Assembly (NCBI RefSeq): GCF_000423545.1
Contig: NZ_KE384032.1
Coordinates: 67,897 to 131,896, forward strand
Source of the DNA: Metapseudomonas resinovorans DSM 21078
Lineage (GTDB): Bacteria > Pseudomonadota > Gammaproteobacteria > Pseudomonadales > Pseudomonadaceae
Direction: 5' to 3'
Length of the DNA stretch: 64,000 bases
In this document: piece by piece, positions 52,224-60,838 of the stretch
How the letters are laid out: every line of letters begins with the position of its first letter
How positions within the stretch are numbered: the stretch's first letter is position 1
The notes under the pieces: model-generated
Told to the model about the DNA's origin: nothing
The model's database searches: none
What the model saw: the letters and a program-made list of their open reading frames with translations, nothing else
Made by a program: the position numbers and the translations under genes

Positions 52224-52275
52224 ATCATAAGTTGAGCTGTGACGCTGTCAACCAGTCTTGCGACACAGGTCGACA
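52224..52275 (-). promoter_or_regulatory. bioB promoter with BirA-type operator
   Basis: On the minus strand -35 TTGACA (52251-52246), 16-base spacer, -10 TATGAT (52229-52224). Overlapping the -35 is TGTCAACC (52246-52253) paired across 14 bases with GGTCGACA (52268-52275), one mismatch from a perfect inverted repeat and matching the BirA operator form TTGTAAACC-N14/15-GGTTTACAA in arrangement. Biotin-loaded BirA would block the promoter. Confidence 0.75.
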
Positions 52276-52370
52276 TATGATCATTTTTTAATCACTCATT
52301 CCACTGAACCAGATTTCCCGGCCAGGCTCAAATCCCGGGCAGCCTGCCGCTGAAGGAGCAACACACTGCA

Positions 52371-52664
52371 ATGCGTACAGAAGGATTTTTCGAGTGGCTC
52401 GGCCGGATCATCGGCACCGCCATCCGCTTCATAGTCGACCTGCTCTCTGGCGTGCTTGGCGGTATTGGTCAGGCCATCGACGACTTTCTCAACGGACTGG
52501 CACGGGCCATCGGCATGGACGTGTCCTTCTTCAGCCTGATCCTGCTGCTCGTCGGGCTACTGCTGCTCTACAGTGGTGTCCGCGCCTTCATCCGCAAGTC
52601 CATCATCGGCGGCCTGGTCCTGACCTTTCTCGGTCTGTTGGTGATGAGCTGGCTGATCGCCTGA
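52371..52664 (+). CDS. Small membrane protein, hypothetical
   Basis: A 97-residue protein with an amphipathic N-terminal half (about 1-45, IRFIVDLLSGVLGGIGQAIDDFL) and two hydrophobic helices (about 52-70 SFFSLILLLVGLLLLYSGV and 75-96). GAAGGAG lies 13 bases before ATG 52371. It is divergent from bioB and 22 bases before comF, so it may be co-transcribed with comF. No family recognised. Confidence 0.8.
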   Translation: MRTEGFFEWLGRIIGTAIRFIVDLLSGVLGGIGQAIDDFLNGLARAIGMDVSFFSLILLLVGLLLLYSGVRAFIRKSIIGGLVLTFLGLLVMSWLIA

Positions 52665-52686
52665 ATCCTGTCCCAGGGAGGGGACC

Positions 52687-53415
52687 ATGCTTTCCTTGCT
52701 CGCCCGGTTGCGGCCGGCCTGGCTTCGCCACACACCCACCTGCCAGCTTTGTCGCGCGCCGGGCAACGACCTGGCCATCTGCGCAGGCTGCGAGGCCGAA
52801 CTGCCCTGGCTCAGCGGACATTGCATCGTCTGCGCCCTGCCCTTGCCCACCCATGGCCTGCCCTGCGGTGAGTGCCTGAAACGGCCACCGCCCTTCACGC
52901 GGGTCGAGGCGCCTTGGCGCTACGGCTTCCCGGTGGACAGCCTGATCACCCGTTTCAAGCACCAGGGCCGCTGGCCCCTGGGCCGCTTGCTGGGGGAATT
53001 GCTCGCCCGCCACCTGGAGCACGCGTTCCATGAAGGGCTGCCACGTCCCGACGCCCTGCTACCGGTTCCCCTGAGCGCACCACGCCTGCGCCAGCGTGGC
53101 TTCAACCAGGCACAGATGTTGGCGCGCTGGCTGGGCAACGAACTGTGCCTTCCCGTGCAAGACGGCTGGCTGCAACGCATCGAGGACGGCCCGTCCCAGC
53201 AGGGCCTGGATGCTGCCGCCCGGCGCCGCAACCTGCGCCGTGCCTTTGCGTTGCCCTCGCGGGTGGAGGTGAAAGGCCTGCACCTGGCCCTGGTGGACGA
53301 CGTGCTGACCACCGGCACCACCGCACATGTCCTCGCTCGCCTGCTGAAGCGCGCCGGCGCGACTCGGGTGGACGTCTACTGCCTGGCACGCACGCCCCGG
53401 CCGGGGGACTCCTGA
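52687..53415 (+). CDS. comF: ComF family phosphoribosyltransferase-like protein
   Basis: A 242-residue ComF. Two zinc-finger-like Cys pairs at the N-terminus (CQLC, CAGC, CIVC, CGEC within residues 19-68) and a C-terminal PRTase domain with the PRPP loop LVDDVLTTGTTAH near 203-215. Known role: DNA uptake competence in several bacteria; also called GntX. Start ATG 52687 after GGGAGGGGACC. It is 22 bases after the small membrane gene. Confidence 0.92.
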   Translation: MLSLLARLRPAWLRHTPTCQLCRAPGNDLAICAGCEAELPWLSGHCIVCALPLPTHGLPCGECLKRPPPFTRVEAPWRYGFPVDSLITRFKHQGRWPLGRLLGELLARHLEHAFHEGLPRPDALLPVPLSAPRLRQRGFNQAQMLARWLGNELCLPVQDGWLQRIEDGPSQQGLDAAARRRNLRRAFALPSRVEVKGLHLALVDDVLTTGTTAHVLARLLKRAGATRVDVYCLARTPRPGDS

Positions 53416-53481
53416 AGGCTTGACGCCGCGAACGGGCGGGAGCAGCCTGCGCGCCAGATCCCCCGACGAACCCGTCCGTTC

Positions 53482-54246
53482 ATGAGCCTGACCAGCGCCC
53501 TCACCCAGCAACTCACTCGTCGCCCGCAGCGCCTGGCGCTGCTGGAACAGATCGCCGTACAAGGCTCCATCACTCGCGCCGCAAAAGCCGCCGGCCTGAG
53601 CTACAAGGCGGCGTGGGATGCCATCGACGAACTGAACAACCTCGCCGAAAAGCCCCTGGTGGAACGCTCCGTAGGTGGCAAGGGCGGTGGCGGTGCGCGA
53701 CTGTCCGCCGAGGGGGAACGCCTGCTGGCCCTCTACAAGCGCCTGGAAAGCCTGCAGGCGCGCCTGCTGGAAAGTGCCGAAAGCGAGCAGGACCTGGAGC
53801 TGCTGGGGCGCCTGATGCTGCGCACCAGCGCGCGCAACCAACTGAGCGGCCGAGTGCTCGGCATTGAATCCAGGGGGCGCAACGATCTGGTGAGCATCGA
53901 ACTGGCCGGCGGTCCCTGCCTCTTGGCGCAGATCACCCACGACAGCACCGAGAAGCTGGAACTGGCGCCAGGCCGCAGCGTGGTGGCACTGATCAAGGCG
54001 GGCTGGCTGCGACTGCAGCCCCTATCAGAACCGGCAGATGACGCGCTGAACCAGTTGCAGGGCCGGATCGAGGAAATCCTCGACGCGGCCGACAGCCCCA
54101 GCGAAGTGCGCATCGCCCTGGCCAGCGGCCAAACGCTCTGCGCCCTGGTCGAACCCGAGCGCTTGGCGCAACTCGGCCTCAAGGCCGGCGACAGCGTGCG
54201 CACGCAGTTCGCGCCCGGTCAGGTGCTGCTCGGCACCGCGCTCTGA
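53482..54246 (+). CDS. ModE-like molybdate-responsive regulator
   Basis: A 254-residue protein: N-terminal LysR-type winged helix (about 15-110; LLEQIAVQGSITRAAKAAGLSYKAAWDAIDELN) as in ModE, and two TOBE/Mop segments (about 122-185, SARNQLSGRVLGIESRGRNDLVSIELAG, and about 190-254). ModE represses molybdate uptake genes when molybdate binds the TOBE pair. No modABC genes are in the window. The starts and spacing (67 bases after comF) allow co-transcription, but this is not certain. Confidence 0.88.
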   Translation: MSLTSALTQQLTRRPQRLALLEQIAVQGSITRAAKAAGLSYKAAWDAIDELNNLAEKPLVERSVGGKGGGGARLSAEGERLLALYKRLESLQARLLESAESEQDLELLGRLMLRTSARNQLSGRVLGIESRGRNDLVSIELAGGPCLLAQITHDSTEKLELAPGRSVVALIKAGWLRLQPLSEPADDALNQLQGRIEEILDAADSPSEVRIALASGQTLCALVEPERLAQLGLKAGDSVRTQFAPGQVLLGTAL

Positions 54247-54312
54247 AGCCCGTCAACCGTACGCTGCGCCACCATTGGAGATAGACTGGGCGCCTGACTG
54301 CCGGAGCTGCCC

Positions 54313-55287
54313 ATGTCCCACCCCTTCGATGACCTCACACCCGACCTGGTACTGGACGCTGTGGAAAGCCTCGGTTTTCTCAGCGATATGCGCATCCTCG
54401 CGCTGAACAGCTACGAGAACCGCGTTTACCAGGTGGGCATCGAGGACGCCGAGCCACTGATTGCCAAGTTCTATCGACCGCAGCGCTGGAGCGACGAAGC
54501 GATTCTCGAAGAGCACAGGTTCAGCGCCGAACTGGCCGAATGCGAAGTGCCAGTGGTGGCACCGCTGCAACGCGACGGAAAAAGCCTGTTCGAGCACGCC
54601 GGTTTCCGTTTCGCCCTGTTCCCCCGTCGCGGCGGCCGCGCACCGGAGCCGGGCAACCTCGACCAACTCTACCGCCTCGGCCAGTTGCTCGGTCGCCTGC
54701 ACGCCGTCGGCAGCACCCGCCCCTTCGAGCACCGCGAAACCCTGGCGGTGGACAACTTCGGCCACCAGTCCCTGGCGACCCTGCTGGAAGGCGGCTTCAT
54801 TCCCCGCAGCCTGCTGCCGGCCTACGAGTCGGTCGCCCGTGATCTGCTCAAGCGCCTCGACAAGTTGTTCGCCGAAGTGCGCTACCAACCGATTCGCATG
54901 CATGGTGATTGCCACCCCGGCAACCTGCTGTGCCGTGACGACGTCTTCCATGTGGTGGACCTCGACGATTGCCGCATGGGTCCGGCGGTGCAGGACCTGT
55001 GGATGATGCTGGCGGGGGATCGCCAGGAACGCCTCGGCCAGCTCTCCGAATTGATGGACGGCTACCAGGAGTTCCACGACTTCGACCGCCGCGAGCTGCC
55101 GCTGATCGAAGGCCTGCGCGCCCTGCGCCTGATGCATCACAGTGCCTGGATCGCCCGCCGCTGGGACGACCCGGCCTTCCCCATGCACTTCTCCTGGTTC
55201 GGCAGCGAACGCTACTGGGGCGACCAGATCCTCACCCTGCGCGAGCAAATTTCGGCGTTGGACGAAGAACCGCTGAAGCTGTTCTGA
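54313..55287 (+). CDS. srkA: Stress response serine/threonine kinase (SrkA/YihE)
   Basis: A 324-residue aminoglycoside-phosphotransferase-fold kinase. Catalytic loop HGDCHPGNLL about 197-206, metal aspartate in VVDLDDCRMGP about 217-227, and GLRALRLMHHSAWIARRWDDPAFP near 275, all typical of YihE/SrkA. It protects against stress-induced death in E. coli. It follows the ModE-like gene by 66 bases. Confidence 0.92.
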   Translation: MSHPFDDLTPDLVLDAVESLGFLSDMRILALNSYENRVYQVGIEDAEPLIAKFYRPQRWSDEAILEEHRFSAELAECEVPVVAPLQRDGKSLFEHAGFRFALFPRRGGRAPEPGNLDQLYRLGQLLGRLHAVGSTRPFEHRETLAVDNFGHQSLATLLEGGFIPRSLLPAYESVARDLLKRLDKLFAEVRYQPIRMHGDCHPGNLLCRDDVFHVVDLDDCRMGPAVQDLWMMLAGDRQERLGQLSELMDGYQEFHDFDRRELPLIEGLRALRLMHHSAWIARRWDDPAFPMHFSWFGSERYWGDQILTLREQISALDEEPLKLF

Positions 55288-55432
55288 ACCTGTCACCTGA
55301 TCCCGGCCGTAAAGAACGCCTTACGCGTTTCGCTTGCACAGCCTTGCGGAAAAACCTGAGCACACAGACAAGCCCCGACGTCGCCCACTAGAATGTCGCA
55401 CCACTCGTTAGCTGCCTAAGCAAGGACATTCC

Positions 55433-56320
55433 ATGGCAACCGCCGACCCGCGACGCGGGTACATCCTGGGGCTCACCGCCTACGTTATCTGGGGCCTCTT
55501 TCCGCTCTACTTCAAAGCCATCCAGAGCGTTCCGGCGCTGGAGATCATCGTTCACCGCGCGCTGTGGTCGGCCCTCTTCGGCGCCGCACTGCTGCTGGTC
55601 TGGAAGCATCCGGGCTGGTTGCGCGAGCTGCGCGAGAACCCCAAGCGCTTTGGGGTACTGGCCGCCAGCGGCATGCTGATCGTCGGCAACTGGCTGGTCT
55701 ACGTATGGGCGGTGAACAACGGACGGATGCTGGAAGCCAGCTTGGGCTACTACATCAACCCGCTGATCAACGTTCTGCTGGGAATGCTGATTCTCGGCGA
55801 GCGCTTGCGTCGCCTGCAGTGGATCGCCGTACTGCTGGCGGCCATCGGCGTCGCGCAACAGATCTGGCAAGTCGGCGCGCTGCCCTGGGTGTCCCTGACC
55901 CTGGCGCTGACGTTCGGTTTCTATGGACTGATCCGCAAGCAGGCCCCGGTGGCGGCCCTGCCCGGGCTGGTCGTGGAAACCTGGCTGCTGCTGCCCCTGG
56001 CCGTTGGCTGGTTGCTGCTGACCCCGAGCGCGACCTCTTCCCAGGCGAGCTTCTGGTCAACACCCGAGGCGCTCTGGCTGATCGCAGCGGGCCCCATCAC
56101 CCTGGTGCCCCTGGTGTGCTTCAACGCTGCCGCGCGCCACCTGCCCTACACCACCCTGGGTTTTCTCCAGTACCTGGCGCCGACCCTGGTGATGCTGCAG
56201 GCGATCTTCCTCTTCGGCGAGCACTTCGACCCCAACAAGCTGCTGGCTTTCTGCTTTATCTGGGCCGGCCTGGCCATCTACAGCGTCGACGCTTGGCTGA
56301 CCCTGCGGCGCAACAGCTGA
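55433..56320 (+). CDS. rarD: EamA transporter RarD
   Basis: A 295-residue inner-membrane protein with ten predicted helices and the RarD hallmarks RRGYILGLTAYVIWGLFPLYFKA at the start, EIIVHRALWS, and YLAPTLVMLQAIFLFGE in the second half. AAGGACATTCC precedes ATG 55433. RarD has been linked to chloramphenicol sensitivity; the substrate is unknown. The gene is closed by a perfect hairpin at 56327-56357 shared with the convergent gene. Confidence 0.93.
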   Translation: MATADPRRGYILGLTAYVIWGLFPLYFKAIQSVPALEIIVHRALWSALFGAALLLVWKHPGWLRELRENPKRFGVLAASGMLIVGNWLVYVWAVNNGRMLEASLGYYINPLINVLLGMLILGERLRRLQWIAVLLAAIGVAQQIWQVGALPWVSLTLALTFGFYGLIRKQAPVAALPGLVVETWLLLPLAVGWLLLTPSATSSQASFWSTPEALWLIAAGPITLVPLVCFNAAARHLPYTTLGFLQYLAPTLVMLQAIFLFGEHFDPNKLLAFCFIWAGLAIYSVDAWLTLRRNS

Positions 56321-56326
56321 TCGCCA

Positions 56327-56357
56327 GGGTGGAAATCCGCACCGCGGATTTCCACCC
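56327..56357. terminator. Bidirectional hairpin between rarD and the ACT protein gene
   Basis: GGGTGGAAATCCGC and GCGGATTTCCACCC, a perfect 14-base stem with a 3-base loop between convergent genes. It belongs to the same sequence family as the repeat at 35325. No long T-run, so termination is likely but unproven. Confidence 0.75.
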
Positions 56358-56366
56358 GATCGCCAC

Positions 56367-56885
56367 TCATTTTTCCTGATGCAGATTCAGTTCAACCATC
56401 AGGTCATCGGCCAAGGTCTCCAGCTTGGCCTGCAACACATCCAGGGACAGGGTCAGCGGCACCGCCAGCACGGCCTCGGCGTGGAACAGCGGTTCACTGC
56501 TCATGGGTGCCGGCACCACCTCGGTGATCAGGCTCTCCAGGTTGACGCCCAGTTCGGCCAACAGCCGGGTGATGTCGCGGACGATGCCCGGCCGGTCGTT
56601 GCCCACCAGATCCAGCAGGATCGGCTTCCAGGTGCAGGACGGCTCGATGCCGCTCTGCGCCAGCATCACGCGGATGCCGTGGGCACTGAGGCCTTGCAGC
56701 CCTTCTACCAGTTCGTCGTAACCCTCGGCCGGCACCGCTACCCGCAAGATCCCGGCGAACTGCCCGGCCATGCGCGACATGCGGCTCTCCAACCAGTTGC
56801 CACCATGGGCGGCAATGCACTGTGCGACGCGCTCCACCAGCCCGGGCTGGTCCGCTGCAATGACGGTAAGTACCAGATGATCCAC
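56367..56885 (-). CDS. Glycine cleavage repressor-like ACT domain protein (GcvR)
   Basis: A 172-residue protein of two ACT domains (about 1-80 VLTVIAADQPGLVERVAQCIAAHGGNWLESRM and about 88-170 LLDLVGNDRPGIVRDITRLLAELGVNLESL). GTG start at 56885 with AAGGAG 7 bases before. GcvR-type proteins bind amino acids and control glycine cleavage gene regulators. It is 35 bases after the GNAT gene on the same strand, so both may be one transcript. Target not shown here. Confidence 0.9.
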   Translation of the reverse strand: MDHLVLTVIAADQPGLVERVAQCIAAHGGNWLESRMSRMAGQFAGILRVAVPAEGYDELVEGLQGLSAHGIRVMLAQSGIEPSCTWKPILLDLVGNDRPGIVRDITRLLAELGVNLESLITEVVPAPMSSEPLFHAEAVLAVPLTLSLDVLQAKLETLADDLMVELNLHQEK

Positions 56886-56920
56886 GCTCGACTCCTTATG
56901 TTGGCAACCGGCGCCGGGCT

Positions 56921-57367
56921 TCAGGCCAGGCTCAGCCAGTAGGTATAGAAGACCTCATCGCGCATGTAGCCCAGACGCTCGTAGAGCGCCTGGCCGGCGA
57001 GGTTGGTCTTCGCGGTTTCCAGCTGGATGCCGCAGGCGCCGGTCGCTACGGCATGGGCACGGGCGGCGTTCATCAGGTCCTCCCCCACGCCCTGGCGCCG
57101 GGCAGTGGGCACTACATAAAGATCGCTCAACAACCAGGCCGGTGCCAGCGCCAGCGACGAGAGAAAGGGATAGAGCTGGGTGAAGCCCAAGGGCGCGCCA
57201 TCGACACCGCGGGCGATGAGCAGCGTCGAGTCAGCGCGATCCAGGCGCTGTTCGAGAAAAGCGCGGACCTCCGCCGGGGGTCTGGGCACCTGATAGAACT
57301 CCAGATAGCCGGAGAAAAGCCGAGTCAGATCATCAAGATCGCTGAACGTGGCGGCACGTACGGGCAT
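56921..57367 (-). CDS. GNAT family N-acetyltransferase
   Basis: A 148-residue acetyltransferase starting MPVRAATFSDLDDLTRLFSGYLEFY, with the acetyl-CoA loop ARRQGVGEDLMNAARAHA (about 80-97) and the end TNLAGQALYERLGYMRDEVFYTYWLSL. ATG 57367 is chosen since AGGAG lies 8 bases upstream; a longer frame to 57562 is unlikely. The substrate is unknown. It is divergent from the malate synthase gene. Confidence 0.9.
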   Translation of the reverse strand: MPVRAATFSDLDDLTRLFSGYLEFYQVPRPPAEVRAFLEQRLDRADSTLLIARGVDGAPLGFTQLYPFLSSLALAPAWLLSDLYVVPTARRQGVGEDLMNAARAHAVATGACGIQLETAKTNLAGQALYERLGYMRDEVFYTYWLSLA

Positions 57368-57674
57368 GTAAGGGCTCCTGGGCGAATTCGCAGGAGTATA
57401 GGAAAGCTCCGAAAAACCCGTGCAGCATCTCGTGCGACGGCCTGTCGCAGTTCCATCGAATAATGAATCGTGTACATTTTTCAGATTTAGCTGGAACAAT
57501 GCGCTAGTTTTTTGAGAACATTCTGCCCGCCGTTGTGACCGTAACGCAGCTTTTAGTCGCATAGCGACGCGACCCCACTGATTTTCACAACGGCTTCATG
57601 TAGTATGCCGCGCTTCGGACTACAAGAAGGGAGACCCCCAGTCCGAACGGATATTGAGCAGAGTGAGGCAAGCA
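57368..57674. other. 307-base gap between GNAT and malate synthase genes
   Basis: AT-rich in the middle (ATGAATCGTGTACATTTTTC, TTTTTTGAGAACATTC). A TAGTAT -10-like word at about 57600 may serve glcB. CGGACT and AGTCCG (57617-57646) enclose an AAGGGAGACC loop in the glcB leader. No gene seen. Confidence 0.4.
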
Positions 57675-59852
57675 ATGACTGAGCGCGTTCAAGTCGGTGG
57701 CCTTCAGGTCGCCAGAGTCCTGTTCGACTTCGTGAACAACGAAGCCATCCCCGGAACCGGCATTGCCGCCGACACCTTCTGGGCCGGTGTGGAAGCCGTC
57801 ATCAATGACCTGGCTCCGAAGAACAAAGCCCTCCTCGCCAAACGCGATGAACTGCAGGCCAAGATCGACGCCTGGCACCAGGCACGTGCCGGTCAGGCTC
57901 ACGATGCCGTGGCCTACAAGGCGTTCCTCCAGGAGATCGGCTACCTGCTGCCCGAACCGGCCGACTTCAAGGCCACTACCCAGAATGTCGACGAAGAAAT
58001 CGCCACCATGGCCGGCCCGCAGCTGGTCGTGCCGGTGATGAACGCACGCTTCGCCCTGAACGCGGCCAACGCCCGCTGGGGCTCGTTGTACGACGCGCTG
58101 TATGGCACCGATGCCATCAGCGAAGAAGGCGGCGCCGAAAAGGGCAAGGGCTACAACAAGGTCCGCGGTGACAAGGTCATCGCCTTCGCCCGCGCCTTCC
58201 TCGACGAAGCCGCGCCGCTGGAAGGTGCTTCCCACGTCGACGCCACCGCCTACACCGTCAAGAACGGCCAACTGGCCGTGACCCTGAAGAGTGGCAACGA
58301 TGTCGGCCTGAAGAATGCCGCTCAGTTCATCGCTTTCCAAGGCGAGGCAGCCAAGCCCACCGCCGTTCTGCTGAAGAACAACGGCCTGCACTTCGAAATC
58401 CAGATCGACCCGACCAGCCCCATCGGCCAGACCGACGCCGCCGGCGTGAAGGACGTGCTGATGGAGTCCGCGCTGACCACCATCATGGACTGCGAAGACT
58501 CCGTCGCCGCCGTCGATGCCGACGACAAGGTCGTGGTCTACCGCAACTGGCTGGGCCTGATGAAGGGCGACCTGGCTGAAACCGTCAGCAAGGGCGGCCA
58601 GACCTTCACCCGCACCATGAACCCGGACCGCGCCTACACCAAGGCCGATGGCTCCGAGCTGACCCTGCACGGCCGCTCCCTGCTGTTCGTGCGCAACGTC
58701 GGCCACCTGATGACCAACCCGGCCATCCTCGACGCCGCTGGCAACGAAGTACCCGAAGGTATCCAGGACGGCCTGTTCACCGGCCTGATCGCCTTGCACA
58801 ACCTGAAGGGCAACACCAGCCGCAAGAACACCCGCACCGGCTCGATGTACATCGTCAAGCCGAAGATGCACGGCCCGGAAGAAGTGGCCTTCGCCGCCGA
58901 AATCTTCAGCCGCGTGGAAGACGTGCTGGGCATGCCGCGCAACACCATGAAAGTCGGCATCATGGACGAAGAGCGCCGTACCACCATCAACCTCAAGGCC
59001 TGCATCAAGGCCGCGGCCGAGCGCGTGGTGTTCATCAACACGGGCTTCCTCGACCGTACCGGTGACGAGATCCACACCTCCATGGAAGCCGGCGCCATGG
59101 TGCGCAAGGGCGCCATGAAGACCGAGAAGTGGATCGGTTCCTACGAGAACAACAACGTCGACGTCGGCCTGGCCACCGGCCTTCAAGGCAAGGCGCAAAT
59201 CGGCAAGGGCATGTGGGCCATGCCGGACCTGATGGCCGCCATGCTCGAGCAGAAGATTGGCCACCCGCTGGCCGGCGCCAACACCGCCTGGGTTCCGTCG
59301 CCGACTGCCGCCACCCTGCACGCGCTGCACTACCACAAGGTCGACGTATTCGCCCGTCAGGCCGAATTGGCCAAGCGCGCCCCGGCTTCGGTGGACGACA
59401 TCCTGACCATCCCGCTGGCGCCGAATACCAACTGGACTGCCGAAGAGATCCAGAACGAACTGGACAACAACGCCCAGGGCATCCTCGGCTATGTGGTGCG
59501 CTGGATCGACCAGGGTGTCGGCTGCTCCAAGGTGCCGGACATCAACGATGTCGGCCTGATGGAAGACCGCGCCACCCTGCGTATCTCCAGCCAGCTCCTG
59601 GCCAACTGGCTGCGCCACGGCGTGGTCAGCCAGGCGCAGATCGTCGAGAGCCTGGAGCGCATGGCCTCGGTGGTCGACCGCCAGAACGCCAGCGACCCGT
59701 TGTACCGCCCGATGGCGCCGAACTTCGCCGACAACGTGGCCTTCCAGGCCGCGCTGGAGCTGGTGGTAGAGGGCACCAAGCAGCCCAACGGCTACACCGA
59801 GCCGGTCCTGCACCGTCGTCGCCGCGAGTTCAAGGCGAAGAACGGTCTCTAA
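57675..59852 (+). CDS. glcB: Malate synthase G
   Basis: A 725-residue cytoplasmic malate synthase joining glyoxylate and acetyl-CoA in the glyoxylate route. Length matches MSG. Landmarks: [17 protein letters not shown] (about 275-290), [12 protein letters not shown], and [17 protein letters not shown] (about 455-470). ATG 57675 is preferred over an upstream TTG because GAGG lies 8 bases before it. A terminator follows at 59865. The gene stands alone; acyl-CoA breakdown upstream supplies acetyl-CoA, with which glcB is functionally linked. Confidence 0.96.
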   Translation: MTERVQVGGLQVARVLFDFVNNEAIPGTGIAADTFWAGVEAVINDLAPKNKALLAKRDELQAKIDAWHQARAGQAHDAVAYKAFLQEIGYLLPEPADFKATTQNVDEEIATMAGPQLVVPVMNARFALNAANARWGSLYDALYGTDAISEEGGAEKGKGYNKVRGDKVIAFARAFLDEAAPLEGASHVDATAYTVKNGQLAVTLKSGNDVGLKNAAQFIAFQGEAAKPTAVLLKNNGLHFEIQIDPTSPIGQTDAAGVKDVLMESALTTIMDCEDSVAAVDADDKVVVYRNWLGLMKGDLAETVSKGGQTFTRTMNPDRAYTKADGSELTLHGRSLLFVRNVGHLMTNPAILDAAGNEVPEGIQDGLFTGLIALHNLKGNTSRKNTRTGSMYIVKPKMHGPEEVAFAAEIFSRVEDVLGMPRNTMKVGIMDEERRTTINLKACIKAAAERVVFINTGFLDRTGDEIHTSMEAGAMVRKGAMKTEKWIGSYENNNVDVGLATGLQGKAQIGKGMWAMPDLMAAMLEQKIGHPLAGANTAWVPSPTAATLHALHYHKVDVFARQAELAKRAPASVDDILTIPLAPNTNWTAEEIQNELDNNAQGILGYVVRWIDQGVGCSKVPDINDVGLMEDRATLRISSQLLANWLRHGVVSQAQIVESLERMASVVDRQNASDPLYRPMAPNFADNVAFQAALELVVEGTKQPNGYTEPVLHRRRREFKAKNGL

Positions 59853-59864
59853 GACCTGCCCATG

Positions 59865-59896
59865 AAAAACCGCCCCTCGGGGCGGTTTTTCTTTTT
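59865..59896 (+). terminator. Rho-independent terminator of glcB
   Basis: AAACCGCCCC-TC-GGGGCGGTTT followed by TTCTTTTTG. Confidence 0.92.
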
Positions 59897-59920
59897 GGGG
59901 AAGTCGATTTGATTAGCTAT

Positions 59921-60009
59921 GTCTGCGTTAGCTGTTGCGAGAGATTTGCCAGCGGGCCGAGAGCCAGCTCCTACGGGCAATGCGGCTGCTTGCAACACGT
60001 CATGCAGAC
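59921..60009. repeat. GTCTGC...GCAGAC dispersed palindromic element (89 bp)
   Basis: Begins GTCTGCGTTAGCTGTTGC and ends GCAACACGTCATGCAGAC, so the ends are imperfect inverted repeats. The interior carries a REP-like word (GCCAGCTCCTACGGGCAA). Its reverse complement corresponds to the 72-base element at 38139-38210. Confidence 0.87.
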
Positions 60010-60033
60010 AGAGCCATTTGATTCGCCAGACAT

Positions 60034-60061
60034 AAAAAAACCGCCTGTCCCTGGCGGTTTC
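60034..60061 (-). terminator. Terminator of the response regulator gene
   Basis: AAACCGCC and GGCGGTTT arms around 7 bases; on the minus strand it is followed by TTTTTTTATG. Confidence 0.88.
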
Positions 60062-60062
60062 T

Positions 60063-60590
60063 TCAGGCGCTTTTCAGCGCAATGACCTTCGCTTTGGTTT
60101 TCGCTTTCGCCGGCCTGGGACGCACCTCGGGTGGCGGGGCCTTAGGTTCGGGTGCGGTGCCGATCTCGTTGCGCACCAGGTTGGAGAGACGGCTGATGTC
60201 CACCGGCTTGAGCAGGAAATCCACGACCTTCATGTGCATCGCCTCGATGGCATCCTGCACGTCGGCGTCACCGGAAATGATGATGACCGGCAGAGTCGCC
60301 CGGGCCGACTCGCGCACCTGACGCACCAGTTCGAGGCCGCTGCCGCACTGCATGTGCAGTTCGGTGATCATCAGGCCGATCGAAGGACGGGTGACCAGCA
60401 GTGCCAGCGCCTGCTCGCCGCTGTCGGCGGTGATGCACGGGATGCCCTTCGCGACGAGTTCGTCGGCCAGGGCGTCGCGCCCGGCCTCGTCGTCGTCCAC
60501 TAGCAGAACACTGGGCGGCGCGCTGGGTACGCGCATGATTTCTTCAAGCGCTTGCAGCTCGGCTTCGCTCAGCAGGTCACCGTAACTCAT
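60063..60590 (-). CDS. Response regulator with Glu in place of the phosphoacceptor Asp
   Basis: A 175-residue protein: short N-terminal helix (1-22), a receiver domain about 27-145 and a basic C-terminal tail (PRPAKAKTKAKVIALK). Acidic pocket VDDDE (31-35) and the conserved Lys in FLLKPVD are present, but the phosphoacceptor position reads ITELHM, Glu77 (codon GAA) instead of Asp. Glu there often mimics the phosphorylated state, so the protein may be constitutively active. No output domain beyond the tail. Start ATG 60590; a longer frame to 60710 is unlikely. No kinase gene nearby. Confidence 0.85.
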   Translation of the reverse strand: MSYGDLLSEAELQALEEIMRVPSAPPSVLLVDDDEAGRDALADELVAKGIPCITADSGEQALALLVTRPSIGLMITELHMQCGSGLELVRQVRESARATLPVIIISGDADVQDAIEAMHMKVVDFLLKPVDISRLSNLVRNEIGTAPEPKAPPPEVRPRPAKAKTKAKVIALKSA

Positions 60591-60838
60591 GGGGTCGTCC
60601 TCGAAAGGGGCCTCCGTGGCAGGCCCAACTACCCTCACCAGTAGCTTTAGCACAGGGCACGCAGCTCCGATGCGCAAAATGCACGCAAGTTCCCGTGCAA
60701 AATGCGGCATCCGCCAAACGGTAGCGGCCTACCCGATTTTCCGACGACCTGCTTGCCTGCCTTTAGACTTACGTCCAATTTGTGTCCCCCGTTGCCGCGC
60801 GCAGCATGGTTCCTCTAACAAGAACAGCAGGCATCAGC

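Noticed and set aside
57585-59813. Minus-strand open frame of 742 codons opposite glcB
   Set aside because: Antisense shadow of malate synthase G.
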